This document shows, one piece after another, positions 1-11,883 of a stretch of 60,000 nucleotides of DNA; within the stretch, counting starts at the first letter, position 1; every line of letters starts with the position of its first letter. The stretch comes from Bugula neritina (Eukaryota > Bryozoa > Gymnolaemata > Cheilostomatida > Bugulidae), in contig OZ037768.1 in NCBI GenBank assembly GCA_964035545.1, positions 17,667,875 to 17,727,874 of the forward strand, written 5' to 3'. The translations under genes and the position numbers were made by a program. The notes below the pieces were generated by a model. The model made no database searches and was not told the DNA's origin. It saw nothing but the letters and a program-made list of their open reading frames with translations.

Positions 1-1300
1 GGTGAAAACGGGAACCACAACTCCAAAGTACATCTCCCTCTAAAGTTTCCAACAGGTTATAGACAGAAAGTTGTAGTAGCCAGCATTACACTCACTAATC
101 TCTACTCCTGTAACTGATAAACTTAGTAGCTTTTAAGTTGCTGCCAACAATAATTGTTTCGGTTGGCATTGCTGAAAAGTCCTCACAATTTCTGCTTCAT
201 TGTTTACTGCTGTTAGTTGAACACAGAAATAAATTTCTCTACATCAAATCTTCAAATATCTTGGCTGTTATTTTATACATTGACTGTCATTTTGATAGGC
301 CAGTGGGACTTTGTTTTTAGAAGGTGGTGTAAGATGTCAAACATCTGTGTGCAATGAGTTTTTTAGTAGATAATGCAGTGCATAGTCATAAATAGTTTCA
401 CTGTTTAGAAATTAATGAGTGCCCAATTTGAATAATGCCACATTCACCAGTTTCCCATGGTCCAGTCTTAGTTAGGCTGCAACCAATCCGCTAGCTCAGT
501 CTAAAATTAGATCCTAGGCCAATGGAACAACTCCAGGCTAAGCTTCAAGATTACAAAAGTGGTTGAAGCAAAAAAATTCTAATTCAGTATAAAAATTTAG
601 TCTAGTCCTAAAAATGCCTAAAGAGACTTTGTTACAAAAGAGAAGGCAATTACCTAAAGTCAGGTCATAAAACATCCTTGTATTGAATATAGTCCTCAAT
701 AGAGCTAGCTGTAGTCAAACTGGGATTAGTGCATGGGAACTGGTGATACGCATATAACCAGTGACTGCTACCTAGTAGGTGGGGTGTGTAGTACGTACCC
801 ATCACCTACTCATATACTGCAAGTTTCATTGCATGCTCTTTACCTATGATACAATTAATCTCTTATTCCAACATCAACACAGAGGATGAACTTATGTATG
901 TACCCAGTCCGATGTTACTAATTAGAAGCTTCTAATTGCAGTGGGTATGAATGGTCAAATCAATGTAGGTAGGCACTGTGCTGTATGCATAAATGCTTGA
1001 ACATAGAGGGCATTCAACATAGAGGGCATTCAACATGGAGGGCATTTAACATGGAGGGCATAGACCAGGCTGAATAATCTACTGGGCTGAGTGTTGAGTG
1101 ATTACTGACTGATGTTGTATTAGTAACTTTGATAGGAACAATGAGATGCACAACAACCTGCTCTGACATGTCATTATTCTCTCCTAGTCTACACTTGACA
1201 TTGTGTAATGCGTGACTCATGACAGCTGACTGCCAAATATTCTCCAATATAAATATTCCGACAGGTTAAACTAATATACTTACTTACTCTACTTGCACAG
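1..1300. other. Upstream part of the CLK locus, no exon recognised
   Basis: I recognise no coding exon here. The kinase exon starting at 1301 enters in mid-codon, so the amino-terminal part of the kinase (including the glycine-rich loop) must lie in exons I failed to see or beyond the window edge. The stretch contains a four-copy 16-bp tandem repeat at 1000-1063. Confidence 0.6.
1000..1063. repeat. 16-bp tandem repeat, four copies
   Basis: Four head-to-tail units of the form AACATRGAGGGCATTY begin at 1000, 1016, 1032 and 1048 with one or two differences among them. It lies about 240 bp upstream of the first recognised CLK exon. No function is evident. Confidence 0.85.
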
Positions 1301-4300
1301 GGAGAATGTTTATGTGGCACTGAAAATCATCAAGAATGTGGATAAATACAGGGAAGCTGCAATGCTTGAAATTAATGTGTTGGAGAAGCTGGGTCGGAAA
1401 GATCCGGAGGGGAAGTAGTAAGTTTGTCTCGCTAGCCTGAGGGTTATTGGGCTGTACTACTATAAGCGGTGGATATGCTGCTAATGTCAGTGACCTGCCT
1501 TTCTAACTAATCCTTGTAATCATTGTGTTGCAATGATCTTTAGGACCTGCCAGCGCAGAAAAAAACCCTCTTCACTATTTCACAACTACTTCATTTGATC
1601 AAAATAAAGGCAGGCATAGTCACCTTATGAAAAGATGTACATTTTCATGAGTAAAAGTGAAATGTGCGGCTGGTGCAGTCGCTAATGTCCTAAATGCTAG
1701 TTGGCTACATGTTCAGAGAAAGTCTTAACAGCTGGGCTATTTCAATTGCATCAGATACATCCTTCTTACAATACCTCAATTATGATATAAATATATTATG
1801 CAATAGGTTATAGTAATTAATTAGTAGCAATTTTATGTGTAATTGCTAGCTCTGTTATTATTTGCAGCCTCTGTGTGAAGATGTTGGATTGGTTCAATTA
1901 TTATGGACACATGTGCCTTACATTTGAAATGCTAGGACTCAGTGTTTTTGATTTCATGGTATGTTATCTATAATCTACTTATATTTTACTTGGAAGGTGT
2001 ATAAATAGTACCCCCTAGTGGTCACCTACTCTGGCAATGTGCCCTGTAGTGTTTAATATATCTTAATATTGTATGATGAAACAGGCTGAAATAACCTGGA
2101 GACATGCTAGTGTATATTCTTGAGTATGGTAGAGTATTTCAAGGTAAATCTTGCAGAGATCTATGCAGTAAGTGGATCTCCGGTGTACTAATTGCTGTCT
2201 GGGGTTGTGGAATGTTGCATACTTCAAATTCATTTTGTAGAAAGATAATCATTACCTGCCATATCCACTTCACCAAGTTAGACACATTGGCAAGCAATTA
2301 ACATATTCAGTCAAATGTGAGTATCCAGTCTCCATCTCTGTCACCTGTCTGTGCACCAGATTCACATTGTCTCCGCCATTGTTGGTGCTGCTTAACTACC
2401 TCATACTACCTCATACTGTGACTAAACAGTAATCTTTGCTGCGACTAAGCATTTTTTATTCTACGTTGTAAATTAATTGACTATTGGTTGGTTTCTTCCT
2501 GCGCAAACATGGCTGTAGTTGTTGCAAGCAGCTGCGCCATGAATCAAATCCTTCTAATCTCATTGGTTTCAAGAATATCCATAAAAGATTATTACTTCCT
2601 ACGCGTAATAATAGCCACTACTGTTAATACTAGTAAGTAGACAGTGCAATACAATATATTTATGTATATTTTATAAATTACACCAGCACATGTATCTTAA
2701 TAGCAAAAACGAATTTCTATTGAAAATAAGCCTAGGGCCACACGGTGCGTATTTTTATATTACTTCAAGTCAAATGCCTTCTACTGAATCAAATTACATC
2801 ATGCAGATCCTGCAGAGTCTTACCGTAGTAAGTGATTGAATAACTTATAACTACTCTACATTTGTATTTGTTTTGGTACTTTTAGCCTAGGGCCACACTG
2901 TGCGTATTTTCGCATGCAAAAATTGAAATCACAAGTAGCAAAGGTGTCCACTGTACGCAAGTGCGAATGGTCTCTGTCGTAGTCACCTAATTGGCTGGTA
3001 GTTATTTAGCGAGCCCAATTTCTTTATTTTAGTGCTACATTCCAGTAAATTGCGTTTTATTGAAAGCAGTGCGATTTAAAAATGAAAGCTTTATTTATCA
3101 CGCATCACTGACGCTGCAGTGGACACCTTTGCTACTTGTGGTTTCAATTTTCGCATGCGAAAATACGCACAGTGTGGCCCTAGGCTAAAAGTACCAAAAC
3201 AAATACAAATGTAGAGTAGTTATAAGTTATTCAATCACTTACTACAGTAAGACTCTGCAGGATCTGCATGATGTAATTTGATTCAGTAGAAGGCATTTCA
3301 CTTGAAGTAATATAAATATACTATTACATTTCTACTCTAGTCTGGTATGCTCAACTGACTGACAGTGCAGCATCTCTTTGGGGTTGGAGAAATATTTTTA
3401 AATCAAAGTTACAGCTGAAACTCCAATATTTTATAAAAAGTTGTAAAATATATATTATTACTACTTCAAGCAGCCTGTTTTTCTACTAGATGTAGTTGCA
3501 AAGCTCTGACTTATCATTTTTTTGCTAAAATAATTTAAAGCTGTCTGAATTTGTTAATTAAGGTGAACAAAACTATTAAAAAGTAGTTCTCACACAATGT
3601 TTAATAATTGGAAATAACTTTATTTTTGGTCAATAAATAAATTAGTTTTCAAAAATATCCGCTGGAAGTAGTTGCATTTTATACAATTTTTAAATCAGTA
3701 TATAAATTACAGCATGCTTTATTGCTTCCTTTACATGTGTGTTTTATTACCTCTTTGTTATTGTTTACAGGTGCTAATGTTTACCTGAAATGAATGGCTC
3801 TGTTGTTTATTTGTATTACATCATTTGCACTAAAAAATTATTCATATGAAAGCTTTTTCTGTTGAGGCCATATTTTTCAGCGCCCCTTTTTAAAAGAACT
3901 GATGATTATATCATTATTTTTCAATTTACATAATCAAAACTGAGGTACTGCCCTTTGATTTGATCATATGAAAATTTACAACAAAAGCTCTAAGCCTAAT
4001 TTAGCACGTTTCTTAATAAAGACATATTGTGCTTTTGCTGCCAAAAATGTCCGTGAAGACCTTTATGAAGACTTTTATTGTGCTGTTTCTTGTAAAAACT
4101 GGTTTTGACAGATATTTGGTTTAAAAAAACAACCTTGCAGTGTGTTGTTTGTTTCTGCTAATATCTTTTCCAGCTTGTGACTATTGTTGATGTTTTGTAG
4201 TTCTCCATGATAACCGCCTCACACATACTGATCTTAAGCCTGAGAATATTCTGTTCCTTAACTCAGATTATGATGTTGTCTTTAATGAACGCAAGGTAAG

Positions 4301-7300
4301 CTGCACCACCTGTTTTATTACACCTATTCTTATGTTGCTGATAGTTAAATTGTATTCATGCGTATCAACTTGTTTTCTTGTGATTAAACTCCATGATAAA
4401 TTGCTATTAGCATTCCTTTATAACGGAATTATGGCTCTACTTTGTTGAAGCTCTACTTTTGTTGCATTTTATTTCCTTACTGTTCAGAGAAACGCCCTGC
4501 AACGAATAATAGCAATACTTTTAAATTGCTTGGTTTTGAATTCACTTGTAAATTGATGCTTGAGGGCTGTGGGTAAGATTTGTGAATATATCTACTATGT
4601 TGGAAAGGCTTCCATTTTTTATCCTAATTCTTTATGATTTTCACCTCAAATTTCATGTAATATTTCTTTTTTTATATTTGGTTGAATAAGGTGTTTAGAA
4701 GAATATTTGCTTTCTGCATCAAGTTTGTTTTCTACACCACTATATTATTTTTCTCTCTTACCAGAAAAAAGATCAAAAAATAGTGAAAGACAGTTCCACT
4801 AGATTAATTGACTTTGGTTCGGCTACTTTCGATGATGAACACCATAGTACTATAGTATCTACGAGACACTACAGGGCACCTGAGGTCATCCTAGGTAATG
4901 CTAACTCTGTACCTTTCACCTTCTACTTGTAACAAAGCATTCCCTTTGGTACCCAACGCAAACACTGCCAGGTGCTTTCACTGTAGTTTTGTGGAAGAGT
5001 TCATTAACACTTTTTAGTAATTAGTTTGGAATTTTACGAAACTTTGATTTATATTTAGGGCTGTGAAATTAGAGTTTTCCTGTTTTTGAGACAGAGTTTT
5101 GGCTAAGGGTGTTGTTAGCTCTGTCGACCTCTGTCTGTTAGAGCCTTCAGCTTGAAACCTCAGGTTATGCATATTTGATGAACTAGTTTCCACCTGGTTA
5201 TGCGAGAGCTATTACACACAGCACTTGGGTGTACTAGTTGCTATATTACAGCTAATTATCAATCAAACAGCTCATTACACACTCTATTCTCATCTATTAC
5301 CTGAATTCTGCAACTGCTCCTATCAAAATGGCTAAAATGAGTGTTATTAGCTGTATATTGCTCCACATCTTCATCTGTATATGTGTTAATACAGTATGTG
5401 TGTTCATTGATATTTACAGAACTTGGATGGTCTCACCCTTGCGATGTCTGGAGTATCGGTTGTATTCTATTTGAGTTATATACTGGCTACACTCTCTTCC
5501 AGGTAACATAACTTAGTTTCTCTCCCCCCTCTCTCCTCTCTCTCTCTCCCCCTCTCTCTTTCCCTCTCTCTCTTTCCCTCTCTCTCTTTCCCTCTCTCTC
5601 TTTCCCTCTCTCTCCCCCTCTCTCCCTCCCCTCTCCCCCCTCTCTCTCTTTCTCTTTCCCTCTCTCTCTTTCCCTCTCTCTCCCCCCTCCCTCTCTCTCC
5701 CTCTCTCTCCCCCTCTCTCCTATCCCCCCCCTCCTCTCTCTCTCTCTCCCCCTCTCCCTCTCTCTCGCCCCCCCTCTCTCTCCCCCCCCCTCTCTCCCCC
5801 CTCTCCCCTCCCTCTCTCTCCCCCTCCCTCTCCCTCCCTCTCTCTCCCCCCCTCTTCCTCCCTCTCTCTCTATTCTATTCTCATCTAATTCTGGTGTCTC
5901 TTGAATGAATAGTAACTTGCTAGTATAAAACTGCACACAGTGTATGAAAGTTTGTATCTTGTGTGTATGTTGGGCTCAGTTATCAGGAGTGTTTAGGTTC
6001 AGTTGGTGCCCCATCATTAGATCATGTACCAAATGGGTTGGGTGGCTCTCTGTTTACTGTGTGAGCTTCCTTTCTCCTGTCTATTTCTGTTGTGATTTCC
6101 AGTGGAGAGAGATTATGACTGGTGCAATGCTATTTTTGACGAGCTAATATTTCCTTGGATTTAGATTTAGAGTTAATCTGCTTAGGAAGCAGAAGTTGTG
6201 TGCTTAGATAGTTAGTGTGTGCTTAGTGTATGCCCGTACCACCTTCTCCACTCAACACTCATCAACTCTGTTCACTAACATCCTGCGGATTAAAACCAAC
6301 TTATATCTGCTCCTCCCTCCTGCTATTCATTTCCATACAGCCTAGAAATTATGGTAATGCTCTTGTCTCACCTGGCCACTCCACAATGAAGCTAATGACG
6401 CTACTCTCTGTGCCGCCATTAAACAAATTGATGTCTTTTGACTGACAATTCAGGAACTTCACAGTTTCACCATCTCTACTCAGTAGTTGATAAGTAGTTT
6501 CATTGCTGCTAGAATAACTGCCTGTAACATTGTGTCAACCCTGGTTACCAATTGTTGCAATTCAAAAGGCAAATCCTAATATAATATATAATATTATATA
6601 AATGAGCACTAGCTGGCGAAGTGGCTCGTGGGTTGTTTTGGCTTAGATTTGCCATTGTTATCTGATATTGTATTATGTAATGGTGTTGCAGACACATGAT
6701 AATTTAGAGCATTTGGCCATGATGGAGCGAATACTAGGCCCACTGCCACATCGGATGACTAGGAAAACCAGGTATTTTTGTGTACTTTTCTAAATATTGC
6801 CGCCTCTTTCTATCGGCCCTGTACATGATTTATGGCGGCCATTTATTTTTTAATTACTTTTTTTCTGAAATATTTCCGGATTAGTGTTGGAGGTTACCAA
6901 CAACTTACAAGTCATGACCGTGTGACCAACTGTCTTCTCTTGCCCACAAATCCTATAAGGATGTGGATAATTGGAGATTACTCGGTGAAGAGGCTCTTTG
7001 TACCTGCATTCAACTACGTGTGTAATGTCTATAAATACATTCTTACTAACTGGAGGGTTTTTTGCCTAGTCTGTTAATTATTCACACATTTCTCAGACAT
7101 TCAAGCTGCACCTTTCTTCTTTCAATTTATTTCTCTGAAGAGTTACTTGTTGAGTTTAGCACTCACTCATCTCCGGACTCGCACTCACTCATCTCCCGAC
7201 TCGCACTCATCTCCCGACTCGCAGTTGCTGTTGATTACATGTTGTGTGTTACCATTTCCAGCTGCATACGTAAATACATGTTACTGATTCATCGCACTTC

Positions 7301-8089
7301 GTAGTAAACATCGGGAATAAGCTCGCTCTCTGCTAATCATAATAATAGTAAAAACTACTTGACTTACGAAGGCAATAACAACCAGGCAAGGCTTACTAAC
7401 CTGTAAACAGTGGAGCAGTTTGCAGTTTATCTCTCCTGCTTACGTTGAAATGGCATAACCATTAGCAGCAGCATATATTACTAATACTCACATTGTATAT
7501 AAATGTTAAGCTCTCCCTTTAATATCCACATTACTATTATTAGTCTTGTTTATAGGGAGTGTGGAGAAGCAGGTCAGCTGCTCTCGTCTATATGCTGACT
7601 CACCGACAGCAGCAGCTGCCAATATTTTGTCTAGTGTTTCATATCTGTTGCAGAACTGACTTCTTCTATCACGGGCGCCTCGACTGGGATCCCAACACAA
7701 CAGCTGGTCGTTATGTTAGAGAGATGTGCAAACCTTTACAAGTAAGATCCTTTCATCATGGCGCTATTATATAAATTGCATATTTTCTCAGGGCATATTT
7801 CATATCAGTTCATACATTGTTTTAGTGTTGCAAAAGATCTTGTTTTCAATGTTAGCTTTTCTGGCTTTGAATGTGTGTTGTCTTGTGACTGCAGAGATAT
7901 ATGAAACATGAAGATGAAGAAACTAGACAGCTGTTTGACCTCATAACTCTTATGTTAGAATATGACCCAAGTGAGAGAATTACGTTATCCGGGGCGCTGC
8001 AACACCCGTATTTTAGTAGAGCTGATGATGTCATGGAGCACCGCCGATCTGACTCATCGCGAGAGCACAGACACAGTAAGAGTCGCTGA
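1301..8089 (+). CDS. CLK: CLK-family (LAMMER) dual-specificity protein kinase, 5' partial
   Basis: CLK kinases phosphorylate SR splicing factors on Ser/Thr and autophosphorylate on Tyr, mainly in the nucleus. Nine coding exons join in phase: 1301-1417, 1868-1958, 2241-2316, 4201-4295, 4765-4894, 5420-5502, 6692-6771, 7654-7741 and 7895-8089, giving 317 residues to the stop. Visible kinase landmarks in order are VALKII (ATP-anchoring lysine), EINVLEKL, the catalytic loop HTDLKPEN, the DFGSATF metal-binding loop, STRHYRAPE, the CDVWSIGC helix and the family signature [12 protein letters not shown]. The protein ends shortly after the kinase domain with a basic SR-rich tail (REHRHSKSR). The N-terminal part, including the glycine loop and any RS domain, was not found. 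The family call is very secure; which vertebrate paralogue it matches is not meaningful here. Confidence 0.95.
2729..3318. repeat. Fold-back (inverted-repeat) element in a CLK intron
   Basis: Two arms of about 200 bp, roughly 2753-2953 and 3117-3318, are near-perfect reverse complements around a spacer of about 160 bp. Within each arm is a TIR-like end, CCTAGGGCCACACTGTGCGT (2886 onward) and its complement ending near 3184. A further partial copy of that same terminus lies at 2730-2752. This looks like a MITE or fold-back DNA element, possibly one element nested in or flanked by part of another. It lies in the intron between exons 2241-2316 and 4201-4295. No transposase is seen. Confidence 0.85.
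5517..5870. repeat. Long polypyrimidine (CT)n tract
   Basis: About 350 bp of almost pure C and T on the + strand, irregular CTCTCTCCC units. It begins about 15 bp after the donor of CLK exon 5420-5502, inside the intron. The opposite strand is open in one frame and would read Arg/Glu/Gly repeats, which I treat as an artefact of composition. Confidence 0.95.
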
Positions 8090-8891
8090 CTGGAGTTTTC
8101 CTCTACCGTGGGCTGTAAATGAAGGCCATCTTGTCGAGCACGCCATGTGTCTGTGTGGTGCTCTGCATGTTAGTGAGCATATTCACTGCAGGACTGCCAC
8201 CCATAGTATGATTTGATGCTGGCATGTTAGTCCCGCTAGCATAAGTTGCCATGTTTAGTGAATGACAGCTCTTTTTCTAAATTATTTAGATTTCTTTCCT
8301 CTTGTACATGAACTTTTTACACCCCAATTTATTCCTTTATATTATGTCATATCTATCCTACACATGTAAATACAGTTATGCTGATCTCTGAAACTCGTTC
8401 TTGTGTTTGCATTGACATTTGCTGTGAGAGACATTGAGAAGAACAGGTTTTTAGATCTGGCATGTTTTGCACTTTGCTTATACCCATGATCGTTGTCGCT
8501 GTGACTAATAGGTTTGCAGTGTTGCATCTTGAAGCTGTGTGCAAACTCACTCGTAAGTATATAATCTACATTATTTTGTTTTTTTCCTTAGTTTAGAATT
8601 GTCTGCTGTTGTGGTTTATTGTGTTAATTTGTTGCATTAGGTTTAATATGTGATTTTTTCATTCTAGTCACTACCGCATGGTATATATATATTTATTAAA
8701 GTGTTAGTTTTAAACAGACATGGCTAATTAAATTTTAATCAGCGTTTGTAATTGAATTAATACATTAACAATGTTGCAATTGAAGCAATCATTTTAACTT
8801 GAAATGCGGCATCCCCAAGATGTGCTTTTTATGTACACTAATCTTAATTTTATGTAATACTGAAACCTGTGCTTTGTTGATCACTTTGCAG
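8090..8891 (+). other. CLK 3' UTR and spacer, possible 5' UTR exon of the next gene
   Basis: This follows the CLK stop codon. A good donor (TC|GTAAGT at 8553) and an acceptor (TTTGCAG ending 8891) could splice an untranslated exon onto the open region starting at 8892. In the joined frame a TGA lies upstream of the ATG at 8908, which supports that ATG as the start. Confidence 0.4.
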
Positions 8892-8907
8892 GTTATGCAC
8901 CGAATAT

Positions 8908-10083
8908 ATGTTGGTTGGCTTTTTTGTAGATCGTAGAGCAAAGAGAATCGCAACTGATATCCAAGTAATGTTCCCTCAGTTCGATTTTGATACGATCCTT
9001 GCTGTTGTCAAAGCTGAAGTGACAAATGAGGCTTCGGTTGCCCGACTGGTGGAACTGGATGACCAGCGTAACCGAGACATTGCAGAGCAGTTTGCCAAGA
9101 ACTCCAAACGGCAAGAACAAATAAGGGAGGAAAACAAGCGACATTTATTGGCTAAATCTCATTCTAAATCTAGTTCTTTCAAAAGTAATGCTGAATCGGT
9201 CTCTCTCAATCAACCAGAACTAAACTCTAATGTTGTGCAGAGTCAAAACCTAAACAACTCAAATTCGGATAGCAAGGACCCGGTGTCAAAAGAATCGGAA
9301 GTGAATCCGTGTAGCAAAGATGAAGGCCGAGTTATTTCTTTGCCCTCTTATTCTGATTTATCTAGCCCTGCTGTGGATCTGCTATTGCGTGGCTATGGGG
9401 GAAGAGAGAAGCATGCACCGGAGAAAAACACAGATTTTTCTCTACCATCTCATGTTGTAGAAGATACGCTAAAGAAAAATATTTCAGATTCGAAAATGTA
9501 TCCTGAAACATCTGGTGGAGACTTGGCTGCAAAGAAAGAGGCGCGGCGAAAGGCAAGACAAGAGAGAAGAGAGCGTCAGCAGAAGCAGCGCCTGGAAGCT
9601 GCTAAACTGCAACAAGAAGTGGCAGTTGAGCGACGGCAACGAACTGCCCGAAATAAAAATGGCACCAGTATGACGACCCACTCTAGCAAGGAAAAGCCTT
9701 CCGAGTCAACAGCTATACTGCATACATTAGAGACATCTTCGGAATCTGGAAAACCTCAGGAGGAAAAGCGTACAATGCACGGTGCCTCTTCTGGATACGA
9801 TACTGGTCCAGAAAGAAACCAAGATGGTGTTGATAATCGTCCGAGAGAAGCTATGTCTAGCAATACTAAAAAAGGTGATCATGTGTCGAGTGGGCCACTT
9901 AAAGCTGAACGCAAGGGTGTGAAATATGCATGTGGAACTAAATACGATTCATCATCCAGCCATGCAGCAACCAAAAATAAGCCTAGTAAATACGAATCTA
10001 AAAAAAGCAAGCGCTACAACAGACGCAAGACTCTAAACTATGACCATTATTCTACTGACCAGCAAGACAGAACCTCTCTGTAG
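8908..10083 (+). CDS. Uncharacterised protein with a CUE-like N-terminus and basic coiled-coil segment
   Basis: A 391-residue single-exon open reading frame. Residues about 14-50 resemble a CUE ubiquitin-binding domain: the MFP motif is followed by a helix, then a closing LVEL in place of the usual LL. A charged helical stretch follows (RQEQIREENKRH), then long Ser/Asn-rich sequence. Near residues 210-250 there is a highly basic Arg/Lys/Gln helix (ARRKARQERRERQQKQR), and the tail is Lys/Ser-rich. I do not recognise an orthologue. Known CUE domains bind ubiquitin; here the match rests on few residues. A strong internal 3' splice site (TTTTTTGTAG ending 8929) means the first seven codons could instead be intronic. 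The reading frame itself is clearly real by length and composition in an AT-rich background. Confidence 0.75.
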   Translation: MLVGFFVDRRAKRIATDIQVMFPQFDFDTILAVVKAEVTNEASVARLVELDDQRNRDIAEQFAKNSKRQEQIREENKRHLLAKSHSKSSSFKSNAESVSLNQPELNSNVVQSQNLNNSNSDSKDPVSKESEVNPCSKDEGRVISLPSYSDLSSPAVDLLLRGYGGREKHAPEKNTDFSLPSHVVEDTLKKNISDSKMYPETSGGDLAAKKEARRKARQERRERQQKQRLEAAKLQQEVAVERRQRTARNKNGTSMTTHSSKEKPSESTAILHTLETSSESGKPQEEKRTMHGASSGYDTGPERNQDGVDNRPREAMSSNTKKGDHVSSGPLKAERKGVKYACGTKYDSSSSHAATKNKPSKYESKKSKRYNRRKTLNYDHYSTDQQDRTSL

Positions 10084-10978
10084 ACATTTGCAAGTAGATG
10101 TTTTATCATGTAGTTGAAGTATTTTAATTATTATGGGCTTATGTATATTACAATTTACTAATACAGTTCTTTGCTTTACCTGTCGCGAACTCTCAAAATC
10201 TATGATATAGCTGTTAGCTGCAAATTGATTTTTTATCTTTTTAATAAAATAAGGGCAAGTCGTACTTAGTTTTAAGCACGGAGATAATTTTGTAAAAAGT
10301 CGTCGTTTTGAGTTTTTCAGGTAAAAATTTTAATTTTTACATTTTGGAAGTTGGTAAAAGTTAACATATGTTGTCTTAACTTTAACGTCAAGTTTTTTAA
10401 AATTTATGTAAACAGTTTTCAATCATTTGATTTTCCCTACTATAGTTGTGAATATTTATGCTGTGATGGAGTTTTGGCATTCACATAGTCTTTCTTTGTT
10501 TACTCAATGTTGTAGCTTGTAATAAATGTTATTCGACAGTGTTTTGCCTTTTTTGTGTTTACGAACTCTTGCACTGGTTTCATGAAGGTATTTTTATTGT
10601 CCAGTCATCTTCATTTGTCATTGTATCAAAAAACGTGGGTTATGGTGAAGTTAGGTTAGACGTGTCACCTGCTTCAGTTCTATTCATTAGTTACTCCCTA
10701 GAGTTAAGTAATTCAGCAAAGCATAAAATATACCTAGATATCAAAATGTTCTGCGTCATTCCAGTTTTTGTGGCATATATTACATGGGTGATAGGATTTA
10801 CAGCCAACCACTATACATTCTTAAGTCGGGCACTCAAGCATGTCTCCTACCTAATTAGGAAGTTCTGATACCAATGCCAACTTTCAAAAGACTGCAGGCA
10901 GTCAAATGTAGAGGACGTTCTTGTCTAAGCACAGCTGGACTGTAGCTAAAGGATAATTGAATAATATATGGTGATAAC
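10084..10978. other. 3' UTR and intergenic stretch
   Basis: AT-rich, with AATAAA-type polyadenylation motifs near 10243 and 10521 that could serve the gene ending at 10083. I see no convincing coding exon, although the + strand is open for about 110 codons at 10539-10868 without recognisable similarity. Confidence 0.5.
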
Positions 10979-11883
10979 ATGTCTGTATCATCCGAAAGAA
11001 GCTGTTCTAGTCCCGACTCATCTGCTGATGGCAGCATAGCATGTGGACCAATGAAATTAAAGCGTCGTTGGATACAGATGAGCTCAACAGAAGATGCCCA
11101 TACTAAGCAGGACACAATTGCTGTCGATTTAACTCAGTACACCAAAAAACAAAAAGTTCACAGGTATTTAATACACGTGTAATGAAAACATAGTAGCAAA
11201 ATGTTAGTTGGCTTGACTCATAAAATTTAGGTTTTCCAAAATAGAAATTTTGATGAAATATCGGAGATGTAAAAATGCTTGTTAATGTAGTAAAAATTTA
11301 TTATTAAGTACGTTTTAATTTTGCTGAAAGATTGCTCTCTGCTAACACCAAAAAGTTTTCACATAAAACCAATTTTTATTTTTGTAGCCCTCAACCAAAG
11401 AATTCACCATCCACTCATTTGGACCACCTGCATAACTCTCTATATTCACTCATCTTGCCAAATGGTATGTGTAATATAAAGACAGTATAATGGCATTGAG
11501 GTTACTTGAAAGCCGTGCATACTAAAATATTATAGTTCTTCAAATATTGAAGTACTATACAGAAAATTATTTATAATGCTAACTGTATTGTAGATCCTAG
11601 AGATTGGACAAAGAAAGATGTACTAAAATGGCTAAAATACATGAAGTCGAAATATAACTTAGATGTTGCTCCTGTGCGATTTGATATGAATGGAAAAGCC
11701 TTGTGCATGATGTCTATGGAAATGTTCATAAAGCGTGTGCCTGTTGGAGGAAAGTTGCTCTACAGAGATTTCCGGCTAAGATTATACCCAGCAGTGTTCT
11801 TCCAAGAGAGTCATAAGTCTAATTTTTACAAGTTGACACCTTTACAGATGCTTGCTCTTACTACTGGAAAGTATTTTCCTTGA
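10979..11883 (+). CDS. Small PNT (Pointed/SAM)-domain protein, no ETS domain seen
   Basis: Three exons, 10979-11163, 11388-11464 and 11594-11883, join in phase to 183 residues. Residues about 88-150 match the Pointed domain found in ETS factors: DPRDWTKKDVLKWL, then a hydrophobic core leading to FDMNGKALCMMS and a closing LLYRDFRLRL. PNT domains mediate protein-protein contacts or polymerisation, as in ETS1, GABPA and TEL/ETV6. The N-terminal 87 residues are Ser-rich with a basic patch (KLKRRW). No ETS DNA-binding domain is visible downstream before the convergent gene at 15467. Either this is a stand-alone PNT protein or the stop is bypassed: a possible donor GGAAA|GTATTT lies just before the stop, but I found no ETS exon to join. 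Confidence 0.85.

Noticed and set aside
2104-2301. Open frame at 2104-2301 as a separate small gene
   Set aside because: It overlaps the CLK exon 2241-2316 in a different frame; the kinase exon explains the coding signal.
5487-5936. Minus-strand open frame rich in Arg/Glu/Gly over the CT tract
   Set aside because: It is the reading of a simple polypyrimidine repeat inside a CLK intron.
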